From Gemmatimonadaceae bacterium (GTDB lineage: Bacteria; Gemmatimonadota; Gemmatimonadetes; Gemmatimonadales; Gemmatimonadaceae), in the NCBI GenBank assembly GCA_019752115.1, contig JAIEMN010000016.1:1-64000 (forward strand): a stretch of 64,000 nucleotides of DNA. The letters are read 5' to 3'. The position numbers and the translations under genes were made by a program. This document shows, piece after piece, positions 1-7,976 of this stretch. The notes beneath the pieces are model-generated. The model was given only the letters and a program-made list of their open reading frames with translations, searched no databases and was not told the origin of the DNA. How positions within the stretch are numbered: the stretch's first letter is position 1; each line of letters opens with the position of its first letter.

Positions 1-466
1 CTTCACGCGCGGCATCGCGCCGGCTGGCCGCGACGCGCGCAGCGGCCCGGGCCGCGTCCATGGCCGCCCGACTGACATCGCCCTTGGCCGCCAGCGGCTC
101 CAGTCGCGCGACATCGGCCGCCGTGCGTTCGGCGTCCGTCGTCGCGGCCGCTAGATCCGCCTCGGCGCGATGCACTTCGGCCGGTCGCGCCCCTCGGGCC
201 AGTTCGCGCGCGCCCTCGTCGGCGGCGGCGGCACGTGCTTCGGCCTGCGCCGTGGCGGCCGTGAGCGTCGGCGTGCCCAGCACGGCGAGCGTGTCGCCAG
301 CCCGCACCGCATCGCCCTCATGCACCAGCACGCGGACCACGCGCGCCGGCTGCAATGGGCCGACATCCACTTCGACCATCTCGAGTGTGCCAACCGCCGT
401 CTCGGGCCCGGCCGTTCGCTGGCAGGCCGACAGCAACAGAAGGGGAGCCACCATTCGCAGGCGCAT
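1..466 (-). CDS. HlyD-family periplasmic efflux adaptor lipoprotein (3' part cut by window edge)
   Basis: This is the start of a membrane-fusion (adaptor) protein that would join an inner-membrane pump to an outer-membrane channel. Read from the ATG at 466, the first 15 residues form a hydrophobic leader ending in a lipobox (LLLLSAC, Cys15), so the protein should be lipid-anchored in the periplasm. Around residues 45-62 is a barrel-sandwich (lipoyl-like) half motif, HEGDAVRAGDTLAVL. It is followed by a long Ala/Glu/Arg-rich stretch typical of the adaptor's coiled-coil hairpin, which continues to the window edge. The partner pump is not visible. The family is clear; the substrate and exact subclass (RND or ABC partner) cannot be told from 155 residues. 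Confidence 0.8.
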   Translation of the reverse strand, partial: MRLRMVAPLLLLSACQRTAGPETAVGTLEMVEVDVGPLQPARVVRVLVHEGDAVRAGDTLAVLGTPTLTAATAQAEARAAAADEGARELARGARPAEVHRAEADLAAATTDAERTAADVARLEPLAAKGDVSRAAMDAARAAARVAASRRDAARE

Positions 467-590
467 GGCTGAACAGTGGGGACGGGGACCGACCGGGGGA
501 AGACGTCGACGCGCGTTGTTGGACGGCGCGGGGCGCAGCCGCCACATTTGCACCACGTACCCCTTCACTTTGTCTTCCCGAGGCACCGGA

Positions 591-2546
591 ATGACCGTTC
601 GCACCCGCTGGTCCCAGGCCGCCCTGTTGAGTGCCGGCTTGTTCGCGCTTGCCGCTCCCGCCGCCGCCCAGACCCCGACGCATCCGCTCGATCAGCTGTC
701 GGCGCGCGAGCACTGGGCGATTTACGATGCGCTGCAAGCGTCCGGCAAACTGGACTCGACGTTTCGCATTCTCTTTGAAGGGCTGAAGGAGCCACCCAAG
801 AGCGAGGTGCTGGCCTGGCGCCCGGGGCAACCGCTGCACCGCGAAGCGACCGTGCATCTCACGCAGGGCAAGCTGGGCTACGAGGCCACGGTCGACATCG
901 GTGCCAAGAAGCTGCTGACGTGGAATGCCCTGCCGGCCAAGCAGTACATGACGAGCTTTGCCGAGTTCGGCGCCGCCGGCGAACTCGCCATGAAGGATGC
1001 GCGGGTGAAGGAGGCGCTCAAGAAGCGCGGCATCACCGACTTCACGCATGTCAGCTGCGACCCGCAGAACAACGGCTATTTCGATCTGCCTGAGGAGCGC
1101 AACCTGCGCGTGCTGCATCTGACGTGCAGCGATGACCGCGGGCGCGTCAGCGGCTATGGGGAGGCCATCGACGGCCTGGTGATCGTCGCCGATATGACCA
1201 ACAACAAGATCCTGCGCATCGTGGATGTAGGCGGGCAGCGCAGCGGCATGCCGGATGGCCACTCGCCGGAGGAGCTCGGGCCCACCCGGGCGCCCGTGAA
1301 CGAGGTGCAGATGGTGCAGCCCAAGGGCGCGACGTACGCCCTCAACGGGCACGAGGTGAGCTGGCAGAACTGGAAGTTCCAGTTCCGGATGGACATGCGC
1401 CGCGGGCTCGTGATCTCGCAGGTGCGCTATACCGATGGCGGCAAGGATCGCTCGGTGATGTATCAGGGTTCGCTGTCGGAGCTGTTCGTGCCGTACATGG
1501 ATCCGAACGATCCGTGGAACTATCAGGGCTACTTCGACCTCGGCACCTACCCCGCCGTGTTCGGCGGCATCGCGAGCTCGCTCGAACCGGGGGTGGAGTG
1601 CCCCCTGTACGCTACGTACTTCCATCACTACGTGGTGACCGACAAGGGTGCCCCGCGTGAGCGGCAGCGCACGGCGTGTCTCTTCGAGCGCAACGCCGGT
1701 GACGTGGCGTGGCGCCACACGCGCGGTGGCGGGCAGGTCAACGAAGCGCGCCCCAAGACCGATCTCGTGCTGCGCATGTACATGAACGCCGGCAACTACG
1801 ACTACCTCTTCGACTGGGTCTTTCAGCAGGACGGCGCCATCGTGGTGAACGTCGGCGCGACCGGCATGGACCAGGTGAAGGCCGCCACGGGCACGCCCAA
1901 GGACAACGACTTCGGCCGCATGATCGCCGACAAGCTGATCGGCGTGAACCACAGCCACTTCTTCTCGTTCCGTCTCGACATGGACGTGGACGGTCCCACC
2001 AACTCGCTCATGGTGGATCAGCTCAAGACCACCACGCTGCCGCCCAGCAACCCGCGCCGGAGCATCTGGACCGTCAACACGCTCACGGCGGCCACCGAAA
2101 AGGACGGCATGCGCATGTCGCCCATGACGGCCCCCGAAGTGTGGCGCATCGTGAACCCGGCGCAGAAGAACGCCTTCGGCTGGCCCGTCGGCTTCGAAAT
2201 TGAAGGCCACGGTGCCATGTCGCTGATGAGCCCCGATGACTACATGCGGCAGCGCGCGGGCTTTGTGGATCACACGCTGTGGACCACACCGTATTCGCCG
2301 ACTGAGCTGTTCGCCGGCGGTGACTATCCCACCAACTCGGTGGCGGGCGCCGGCCTCCCCAAGTGGACGTCGGCCAATCGGCCAATTGCGAACACCGACG
2401 TGGTCACGTGGCTGACGTTGGGCTTCCACCATGTCCCGCGTCCCGAAGACTGGCCGGTCATGCCGGTGGCGTGGCATGGCTTCGCGATCCGTCCCGTGGG
2501 CTTTTTCAACCGCAACCCCTCGGCCGATCTGCCACGCGCCCGCTGA
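591..2546 (+). CDS. secreted copper-containing primary amine oxidase
   Basis: This enzyme oxidatively deaminates primary amines to aldehyde, ammonia and hydrogen peroxide, using copper and a self-made topaquinone (TPQ). The 651-residue protein opens with a signal peptide (cleavage near AAAQ, about residue 26), so it works in the periplasm or outside. All hallmark residues are visible: catalytic-base Asp316 in YFDLGTY, the TPQ precursor Tyr403 in GNYDY, copper ligands His454 and His456 in NHSHF, and the third ligand His614 in FHHVPRPEDW. Length matches the family. I chose the ATG at 591 because it starts the signal peptide; the frame is open further upstream but the extra residues look non-coding. 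It is divergent from the efflux adaptor and stands alone. The substrate is unknown. Confidence 0.93.
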   Translation: MTVRTRWSQAALLSAGLFALAAPAAAQTPTHPLDQLSAREHWAIYDALQASGKLDSTFRILFEGLKEPPKSEVLAWRPGQPLHREATVHLTQGKLGYEATVDIGAKKLLTWNALPAKQYMTSFAEFGAAGELAMKDARVKEALKKRGITDFTHVSCDPQNNGYFDLPEERNLRVLHLTCSDDRGRVSGYGEAIDGLVIVADMTNNKILRIVDVGGQRSGMPDGHSPEELGPTRAPVNEVQMVQPKGATYALNGHEVSWQNWKFQFRMDMRRGLVISQVRYTDGGKDRSVMYQGSLSELFVPYMDPNDPWNYQGYFDLGTYPAVFGGIASSLEPGVECPLYATYFHHYVVTDKGAPRERQRTACLFERNAGDVAWRHTRGGGQVNEARPKTDLVLRMYMNAGNYDYLFDWVFQQDGAIVVNVGATGMDQVKAATGTPKDNDFGRMIADKLIGVNHSHFFSFRLDMDVDGPTNSLMVDQLKTTTLPPSNPRRSIWTVNTLTAATEKDGMRMSPMTAPEVWRIVNPAQKNAFGWPVGFEIEGHGAMSLMSPDDYMRQRAGFVDHTLWTTPYSPTELFAGGDYPTNSVAGAGLPKWTSANRPIANTDVVTWLTLGFHHVPRPEDWPVMPVAWHGFAIRPVGFFNRNPSADLPRAR

Positions 2547-2570
2547 GCCGGGCCCGTTAGATTGTCGGGC

Positions 2571-3026
2571 ATGAGCGAGTCACTCCCGCCCACGCTCGAG
2601 AAGACGCTGCGGCAATTCCGGCTCCTGAGCCGGGATGACAAGATGCAGGCACTGCTCGGGTGGTCGAAGAAGCTGGAACCGCTGCCCGAGCGGTTCGCTG
2701 CGCTCCCGCGGGAGCTGTTTACCGTGCCGGAGTGCCAGACGCGCGTGGATATCTTTCCCGAGCGTCGGGCCGACGGCACGCTGCACTTCTACGCCGATGT
2801 GAATGCGCGGCAGAGCCCCACAGTGGCCGCCGTGCTCGCCATTACCTTTGCGGCGGTGAATGATCAGCCGCCGGCCGTCACCCTCGCCCTCCCGGGCGAC
2901 TACGTGCGGCTGCTCATGAGCGACATCGGCCTGGGGGCCCGGGAAAGCGGGCTGCAGGCGATGGTCGCGCGTCTCAAACGTCACGCGGCCGAAGCGCTGG
3001 CCGAGTCTTCTGCGCAGGGATCCTGA
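2571..3026 (+). CDS. sufE: SufE-family cysteine desulfuration protein
   Basis: SufE accepts persulfide sulfur from the cysteine desulfurase SufS and passes it to the Fe-S scaffold in the cytosol. The 151-residue protein has the family fold pattern and the active Cys55 in VPECQTRV, followed by the conserved DIFPER and FYAD segments. The ATG at 2571 is preferred over an in-frame TTG nine bases upstream. The stop overlaps the next start (TGATG), so it is probably translated together with plsC. No sufS or sufBCD genes lie nearby, which is common for a stand-alone sufE. Confidence 0.9.
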   Translation: MSESLPPTLEKTLRQFRLLSRDDKMQALLGWSKKLEPLPERFAALPRELFTVPECQTRVDIFPERRADGTLHFYADVNARQSPTVAAVLAITFAAVNDQPPAVTLALPGDYVRLLMSDIGLGARESGLQAMVARLKRHAAEALAESSAQGS

Positions 3027-3808
3027 TGCTGGGTACGTTGCTGAACTGGTGGGCGTGGGTCGAAACGGTGAGCGTGGTCATTCTGGGGACCCCCGTCGTG
3101 GCCCTGGTGTGGCTCTTCACCGCGCCGTTCGACAAGGGGCGTTACGCCGCCGGTCGGGCGTTTCGCCTCGTGGGCGTGACGGCCATGCGTCTCAACGGCC
3201 TCTGGCATTTCCGCGTGCGCGGCGCGCTTACCGATCCGCGCCGTCCGTACGTCGTGGTCGCCAACCACGAGAGCTACGCCGATGTCTTTCTCATCAGCTG
3301 CTTCCCGTGGGAGATGAAGTGGCTGAGCAAGGACACGATGTTCAAGATCCCCTGCATGGGGTGGATGATGCAGATGGCGGGCGACATCAAGCTCGTGCGC
3401 GGTGATCGGGACTCCACGCTCAACGCCATCGCGCAGTGTCGTGACCGGCTCACCAAGAAGGTGAGTGTGATGATCTTCCCCGAAGGCACGCGCTCCAAGA
3501 CGCAGGAGATGCTGCCATTCAAGGACGGCGCCTTCCGGCTCGCGATCGAAAGCGGCGCCCCGATTCTCCCCATCGCCGTTGCCGGTACGCGCAACGCCAT
3601 GGCGAAGGGCACGTTCCGGTTCCTGCGCGCCCGCGCCCTGGCGCAGGTGCTCGAGCCGATCGACACCGCGGGCATGACGCTGGGCGACATTCCGCGCCTC
3701 AAGCAGCTCGCGCGCGATCGCATCGATGTCGGTCGGCGCGCGCTCGCCGCCGAACTGGGCATCGCCATGGCGCCGCCGGCCGCGACCTCCGTGGCCGCGC
3801 CGACCTGA
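3026..3808 (+). CDS. plsC: 1-acyl-sn-glycerol-3-phosphate acyltransferase
   Basis: This membrane enzyme adds the second acyl chain to lysophosphatidic acid, giving phosphatidic acid. The 260-residue protein has a hydrophobic N-terminal anchor (about residues 6-30), the catalytic NHESYAD box (HX4D, His81) and the phosphate-binding FPEGTRS box (Glu153). Its length is typical. The ATG shares its first base with the sufE stop. The C-terminus is Ala/Pro-rich and probably disordered. PlsC-like proteins can also act on ornithine lipids or other lysolipids, but the plain PlsC role is the simplest reading. Confidence 0.9.
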   Translation: MLGTLLNWWAWVETVSVVILGTPVVALVWLFTAPFDKGRYAAGRAFRLVGVTAMRLNGLWHFRVRGALTDPRRPYVVVANHESYADVFLISCFPWEMKWLSKDTMFKIPCMGWMMQMAGDIKLVRGDRDSTLNAIAQCRDRLTKKVSVMIFPEGTRSKTQEMLPFKDGAFRLAIESGAPILPIAVAGTRNAMAKGTFRFLRARALAQVLEPIDTAGMTLGDIPRLKQLARDRIDVGRRALAAELGIAMAPPAATSVAAPT

Positions 3809-3814
3809 GGTTGC

Positions 3815-4834
3815 ATGATCGACAGCCCGCGTACCGAGGCCTCACTCGACGCCCGTCTGTCCGCTCCTGATCACGAGACCGTCGAGGCGCTTGAGTCACT
3901 CGCCGGCGACCTCCTGATTCTTGGCGCGGGCGGCAAGATGGGACCCACCGTGGCCCGCATGGCACGCCGGGCACTCCCCGATCCGGCCCGCCGCATCATC
4001 GCGGTGTCGCGCTTCAGCGATGCCCGCGTCGCCCGCGAGTTGCAGGACGCAGGGATTACGGTGCTGCGTGCCGATCTCAGTGACCCGCGTTCCGTGGCCG
4101 CGCTGCCCGAGGCGCCCAACGTGGTATGGATGGCCGGCCAGAAGTTCGGCACCACCGGTGATCCGGTGGGCACCTGGACGCAGAATGTCGTGGCGAGCGT
4201 CAACGCCGCCGAGCGCTATGCCGGCTCGCGCATCGTGTGCTTCTCCACCGGCAACGTGTATGGCCGCTCGCCGGTGGCCGATGGCGGCTCGCGGGAAGAC
4301 GCGCCCCTCGTACCCGATGGCGAGTACGCCGCCAGCTGCGTGGGGCGTGAGCGCGTCTTCGAAAGCGTTGCCCGTCGTACAGGCAGTCCGCTGCTGCTCT
4401 ATCGCCTGTTTTACGCCAACGACCTGCGCTACGGTGTCGTGACCGAGATCGCCGGGAAGGTCCTGCGTGGCGAACCGATCGACCTCACGACCGGGCATGT
4501 GAACGTGATCTGGCAGGGCGACGCCAACCGCCTTGCCCTGCGCGCCCTCACGGTGGCCACCCAGCCAGCCGTGGCGCTCAACGTGACGGGGCCGATCGTG
4601 CGCGTCCGCGAGATCGCCGAGTGGTGCGGCGCGGCGGCGAGTCGTACGCCGGTGTTTACCGGCACGGAAGGCGACACGAGCCTCATCGCCAACGTCGCGC
4701 GACTGGGCGAGATCCTGCCGTATGCCGCGCTGCCACTGGAGACGCTCTGCGCCTGGGCCGTCTCGTGGATTCAGCACGACGGCCGCCTGCTCAACAAGCC
4801 CACGAAGTTCGAGGTGCGCGATGGCCAATTCTGA
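3815..4834 (+). CDS. NAD(P)-dependent epimerase/dehydratase-family protein, catalytic Lys replaced
   Basis: This is an extended short-chain dehydrogenase (SDR) fold protein of 339 residues. The nucleotide-binding glycine motif GAGGKMG is at residues 37-43 and an FSTGNVYG strand (active-site Ser/Thr region) follows at mid-protein. Where SDR enzymes have Tyr-X3-Lys, this protein has Tyr171-AAS-Cys175, so the usual lysine is missing and normal epimerase or dehydratase chemistry is doubtful. The gene overlaps the following DapA-like gene by 14 bases, so the two are probably co-translated and act on one substrate, plausibly a sugar acid or keto-acid derivative. The reaction is unknown. Confidence 0.8.
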   Translation: MIDSPRTEASLDARLSAPDHETVEALESLAGDLLILGAGGKMGPTVARMARRALPDPARRIIAVSRFSDARVARELQDAGITVLRADLSDPRSVAALPEAPNVVWMAGQKFGTTGDPVGTWTQNVVASVNAAERYAGSRIVCFSTGNVYGRSPVADGGSREDAPLVPDGEYAASCVGRERVFESVARRTGSPLLLYRLFYANDLRYGVVTEIAGKVLRGEPIDLTTGHVNVIWQGDANRLALRALTVATQPAVALNVTGPIVRVREIAEWCGAAASRTPVFTGTEGDTSLIANVARLGEILPYAALPLETLCAWAVSWIQHDGRLLNKPTKFEVRDGQF

Positions 4835-5894
4835 CGTCGCGTTCAACGTGCGCGCGCACCTGCAGGCCGGGCATGTGATTCCGGCGCATCCGCTGGCGCT
4901 CACCCCATCGCGCACGATGGATGAGCGCCATCAGCGCGCGCTGACGCGGTACTATGTCGCCGCGCGCGCGGGCGGCATGGCGGTGGGCGTGCACACCACC
5001 GGCTTCCCGATCCACGACGCGAACATCGGGCTCTATCGCCCGGTACTCGAGCTCGCCGCCGAAACGGCCACCGCCGCCCTCGCCGGCGACGCGCGCCCCT
5101 TCGTGCGCGTGGCCGGCCTGATCGGCGACACCGCGCAGGCCCTGCGTGAAGCCCAGGTGGCGCTCGCCCTCGGCTATCACTGCGGCCTGCTCTCGCTCGG
5201 TGCCTGGCGCGATGCCACCGACGCCCAGATCCTCGCGCACTGCCGGCGCGTCGCGGAGGCGATCCCGCTCTTCGGTTTCTATCTGCAACCGGCGGTAGGC
5301 GGGCGGCGACTCGGCTATGCGTTCTGGCGCGAGTTCGCCGAGATCGCGAACGTGGTCGCCATCAAGGTGGCGCCATTCGATCGCTATGCGACGCTCGATG
5401 TGGTGCGCGCGCTGGCCGACGCCGGGCGCGATGACATCGCGCTTTACACCGGCAACGACGACGCGATCATCCCCGATCTCGTGACCGACATCCCGGTCAC
5501 CAGCGGCGGTCGCGCCTACACCCGCCACTTTGTGGGCGGCCTGCTCGGCCAATGGGCCGTGTGGACGCACCGCGCCGTGGCCATGCTGCGCGAGATCCAG
5601 ATGTGGCGCGCGAGTGGCCACACCCAGCTCCCGCGCGAATGGCTCACCCGCGGCGCGGCACTCACGATGGCCAACGCGGTCATCTTCGATGCCGCGAACA
5701 GCTACACCGGCTGTCTGCCTGGCATTCTCGAAGTGCTACGCCTGCAGGGGCTCGTGCGCGGCACGTGGACCTTCGACACGCACGAGCGCCTGTCGCCGGG
5801 TCAGGGCGAGATGATCGCGCGGCTGGCGACGCTGTATCCCGACTTGGTCGACGATGCGTTCGTTGCCGAGAACCGGGATGCGTGGCTGGGCTGA
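4821..5894 (+). CDS. dihydrodipicolinate synthase/N-acetylneuraminate lyase family aldolase
   Basis: This is a class I aldolase of the DapA/NanA family (357 residues, slightly longer than typical). The Schiff-base lysine is Lys182 in VVAIKVAPFD, and the TIM-barrel pattern of the family surrounds it. A reading from further upstream is possible, but the ATG at 4821 fits the family N-terminus and lies just inside the end of the epimerase-like gene. That overlap suggests a two-step catabolic pair rather than lysine biosynthesis, because true dapA is rarely coupled to an SDR gene of this kind. The substrate is unknown. A 40-bp-arm palindrome follows the stop. Confidence 0.85.
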   Translation: MANSDVAFNVRAHLQAGHVIPAHPLALTPSRTMDERHQRALTRYYVAARAGGMAVGVHTTGFPIHDANIGLYRPVLELAAETATAALAGDARPFVRVAGLIGDTAQALREAQVALALGYHCGLLSLGAWRDATDAQILAHCRRVAEAIPLFGFYLQPAVGGRRLGYAFWREFAEIANVVAIKVAPFDRYATLDVVRALADAGRDDIALYTGNDDAIIPDLVTDIPVTSGGRAYTRHFVGGLLGQWAVWTHRAVAMLREIQMWRASGHTQLPREWLTRGAALTMANAVIFDAANSYTGCLPGILEVLRLQGLVRGTWTFDTHERLSPGQGEMIARLATLYPDLVDDAFVAENRDAWLG

Positions 5895-5902
5895 GTTAGG
5901 CC

Positions 5903-5998
5903 GTACCTGATGTGCGGAGGGGCGGAGCAGCGGGGGAACGGAGAACCGCGAAAACGCCTCCGTTCCCCCGCTGCTCCGCCCCTCCGCAGATCAGGTAC
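5903..5998. repeat. large intergenic palindrome between convergent genes
   Basis: Two 40-base arms (5903-5942 and 5959-5998) are reverse complements with a single mismatch, separated by a 16-base loop. The core of the arm is GGAGGGGCGGAGCAGCGGGG. It sits exactly between two convergent genes, and its last three bases are the stop codon (TAG) of the minus-strand gene. It would fold into a very stable hairpin in RNA from either strand. It most likely works as a bidirectional terminator or mRNA-end stabiliser, although no T-run follows. Confidence 0.85.
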
Positions 5999-6510
5999 TA
6001 CGGTCTTGCCGCGGGCGCCAACCCCAGCAACCGCGCGTGCCACGTGTCCGCCGCCGGGCACTCGAATGCCGAGCGCCACGCGCCGGCCGTCAGCACCGTG
6101 GTGTCGAACACCAGGGTCGCGCCCGTGATCGCACCCGAAGCACCGAGCGCACGAAACGCCGGCCGCTCGCTGACCTGTACCGCGCCCGACGCATCGCGCC
6201 AGAAGACCGGTCCGCTCGTGATCAGCGTGGTGCCGGCCACGGCCTCCAGCTCTGATACGCGGCGGAACAGCGCATCGATCGAACAGCCGGTCGCGCCCGT
6301 GGCCTGCTCGTCGGCGGCCACGGCGAGGAATCGATCATCGCGCCAGTCGCGCCCGCACACCAACGGCACGCCGTGCGCGCGCCAGCTGTCGAGCGCCTCA
6401 TCGACGGCCGTCAGCATGGCGGTCGCGGCGGCTCCCGTGACGGGAGCCGCCGCACCAAACACCCACAGCCGCGCGTCATCCGGCAGCTGATCGAAACGCA
6501 CTCGAGGCAT
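5998..6510 (-). CDS. conserved protein of the family often labelled 'ABC transporter ATPase'
   Basis: This is a soluble 170-residue protein with no signal peptide and no Walker motifs. Recognisable features are the N-terminal RLWVFG strand, a WRAHGVPL segment, RFLAVAADE and the ATGCSID motif (around residues 72-78). From memory, this pattern matches a small family widely annotated as 'ABC transporter ATPase' in Bacteroidetes, but nothing here binds ATP visibly, so that label is probably inherited in error. It lies 5 bases downstream of the SPFH protein gene on the same strand. Its function is unknown. Confidence 0.65.
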   Translation of the reverse strand: MPRVRFDQLPDDARLWVFGAAAPVTGAAATAMLTAVDEALDSWRAHGVPLVCGRDWRDDRFLAVAADEQATGATGCSIDALFRRVSELEAVAGTTLITSGPVFWRDASGAVQVSERPAFRALGASGAITGATLVFDTTVLTAGAWRSAFECPAADTWHARLLGLAPAARP

Positions 6511-6515
6511 ATCGC

Positions 6516-7487
6516 TTACTCCGGCGGCTTGCCGACACCAGGCAGCTGGAACATCGGCATCGCCCCGCCGGTGACCTGCGGCATCTGCCCGTTCCAGCGC
6601 TTCGTCATCTCGTACTGCACCAGCGTACTCGTGATGCTGCGCGACAGCAACTCGTTCGCCTTGGCCTGCGCCTCGGCTTCGGCCATGATCGCCTTGGCGC
6701 GACCCGCCGCCTTGATGCTGTCACCCTGCGCCTGGAAGGTGTTCTTCTGGAGCTCGTTCTGCGCGGTGAGCGCCTGCTGCTGCATGACGTTCTTGAGCGA
6801 AATCGCGTCCATGACCGCCTTCGGGGCACGGAACTCGTTCAGCGTGAACTGCTTCACCTCAATGCCATAGGTATCGAGACGCTTCTGCAGCTGGGCCTGC
6901 GTGCGCGACACCACCTCGGCCTTCTTGGGGCCCAGGATGGCCGCGATCTCCTCGCCACCCACCACTTCCTGCAGCGACTGGCGAATGGCCTGCTTGATGA
7001 AGCCGTGCGCGATCACCTCCACGTCCGTGCGGAACGTCTGGTAAAGCTGCGGCACCTTCTGCGGGTTGAGCTCGAAACTCATCGACACATCGAGCGACAG
7101 CGGCTGCCCTTCCACGGAGTTCACGTTGATCTCGTCGTTGTTCGGCGAGCCTTCGCGGGCATCCTTGGTGAGCACCAGCGTCTGCATGAACGTCGGATAC
7201 TCCTGAATCTGCGTCAGCATCGGATTGCGCACGTGGAACCCCGGGCCGAGCGGCTGCGGATCCACGCCGCCACCGGCGCGGTGAATCACGATGCCCACAT
7301 GCCCGGGTTCGATGTACGTCACCGTCGGACGCAGCAGCAGATAAAAGAGCAGCAGTCCGCCGATGGCCAGGGCGTAACGCTTGAACGAGCCGCCCCGACC
7401 GCCGGTGGGCGGCGTCAGCGCGCCGCGCATGGAACTGCCGAAGGTGTTCTTGAGATTTTCGAAGGTTTCTTCAGTCGATGTGGCCAT
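6516..7487 (-). CDS. SPFH/Band 7 (prohibitin-like) membrane protein
   Basis: This is a 323-residue membrane-microdomain protein. One transmembrane helix (about residues 38-53) follows a short cytoplasmic tail. Then comes an SPFH domain starting near VTYIEPGHVGIV and a long Ala/Glu/Lys-rich helical region (AAGRAKAIMAEAEAQAK) that forms the stalk seen in HflC, prohibitin and stomatin. Start choice rests on a strong AGGAGG site at about 7493-7498, six bases before the ATG at 7487. The upstream small zinc-ribbon gene overlaps it by 17 bases, so the pair is probably one operon. Partner proteases (FtsH, NfeD) are not adjacent, so the exact role is unclear. Confidence 0.88.
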   Translation of the reverse strand: MATSTEETFENLKNTFGSSMRGALTPPTGGRGGSFKRYALAIGGLLLFYLLLRPTVTYIEPGHVGIVIHRAGGGVDPQPLGPGFHVRNPMLTQIQEYPTFMQTLVLTKDAREGSPNNDEINVNSVEGQPLSLDVSMSFELNPQKVPQLYQTFRTDVEVIAHGFIKQAIRQSLQEVVGGEEIAAILGPKKAEVVSRTQAQLQKRLDTYGIEVKQFTLNEFRAPKAVMDAISLKNVMQQQALTAQNELQKNTFQAQGDSIKAAGRAKAIMAEAEAQAKANELLSRSITSTLVQYEMTKRWNGQMPQVTGGAMPMFQLPGVGKPPE

Positions 7488-7731
7488 GGACAGCCTCCTC
7501 ATAACAACGGGGGCACAGTGATTCCCCCGAGGGCAAGCGCACCAGATCCTCTGCGCGCTGCAGCCCGTGAATAGGGCAGGTGAGCTCAGCCTGCCGATCA
7601 ATGCGCTTGCGATTCGCCGTCTGCTTGAGACGGAGTCCCGCCGGGGTGAAGCCCAGCGCCTTAAGAACAAAAGCGCCCACCACTGCCACCAGGGCAATGA
7701 AGAGGACGCTATCGATGATGGCGACGGTCAT
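7471..7731 (-). CDS. small membrane protein with CxxH/CxxC zinc-ribbon-like tail
   Basis: This 86-residue protein has one N-terminal transmembrane helix (residues 5-25), a basic stretch, then CPIH (Cys52, His55) and CPRC (Cys73, Cys76), which look like one metal-binding site. The start at 7731 is supported by AGGAAA just upstream. The last 17 bases overlap the SPFH gene and contain that gene's ribosome-binding site, so translation of the two is probably coupled. I do not recognise a named family; a helper of the SPFH protein is a guess from context only. Confidence 0.65.
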   Translation of the reverse strand: MTVAIIDSVLFIALVAVVGAFVLKALGFTPAGLRLKQTANRKRIDRQAELTCPIHGLQRAEDLVRLPSGESLCPRCYEEAVHGHID

Positions 7732-7976
7732 ATGTTTCCTAAACCTACGAGCGGGGCGCCAAAAGGTTACAGGGCGCACTGCCACGGGTCTAGCCGCTTT
7801 CCGAACTCCCGAACAGCAGCTGGACAAGCGGCATATCCCCTTCCGCCACAAGCAGATACACGTGGTCGCCTGACATCAGGACCAGCGCCGCCTGCCTCGC
7901 GAATCCTGCAGTGCGCGCCAGAGAACAGGCTTCCAGTCCTTCGTGACCCTTTGCGGCCGTTCAAGAACGGCTGGGA

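Noticed and set aside
318-2477. A 719-codon open frame on the minus strand opposite the amine oxidase
   Set aside because: The composition is His/Arg/Gly-rich with no motif, while the plus strand encodes a full copper amine oxidase.
5895-6000. Insertion-sequence ends or a small transposon (MITE) with target duplication
   Set aside because: The arms are long and perfect but no direct repeat flanks them and no transposase lies in the window. A hairpin terminator is simpler.
7767-7964. A 65-codon minus-strand frame between the small zinc-ribbon gene and the TIGR01777 gene
   Set aside because: Arg/Gly/Cys-rich translation, no ribosome-binding site and no motif. I see nothing else definite in 7732-7976.
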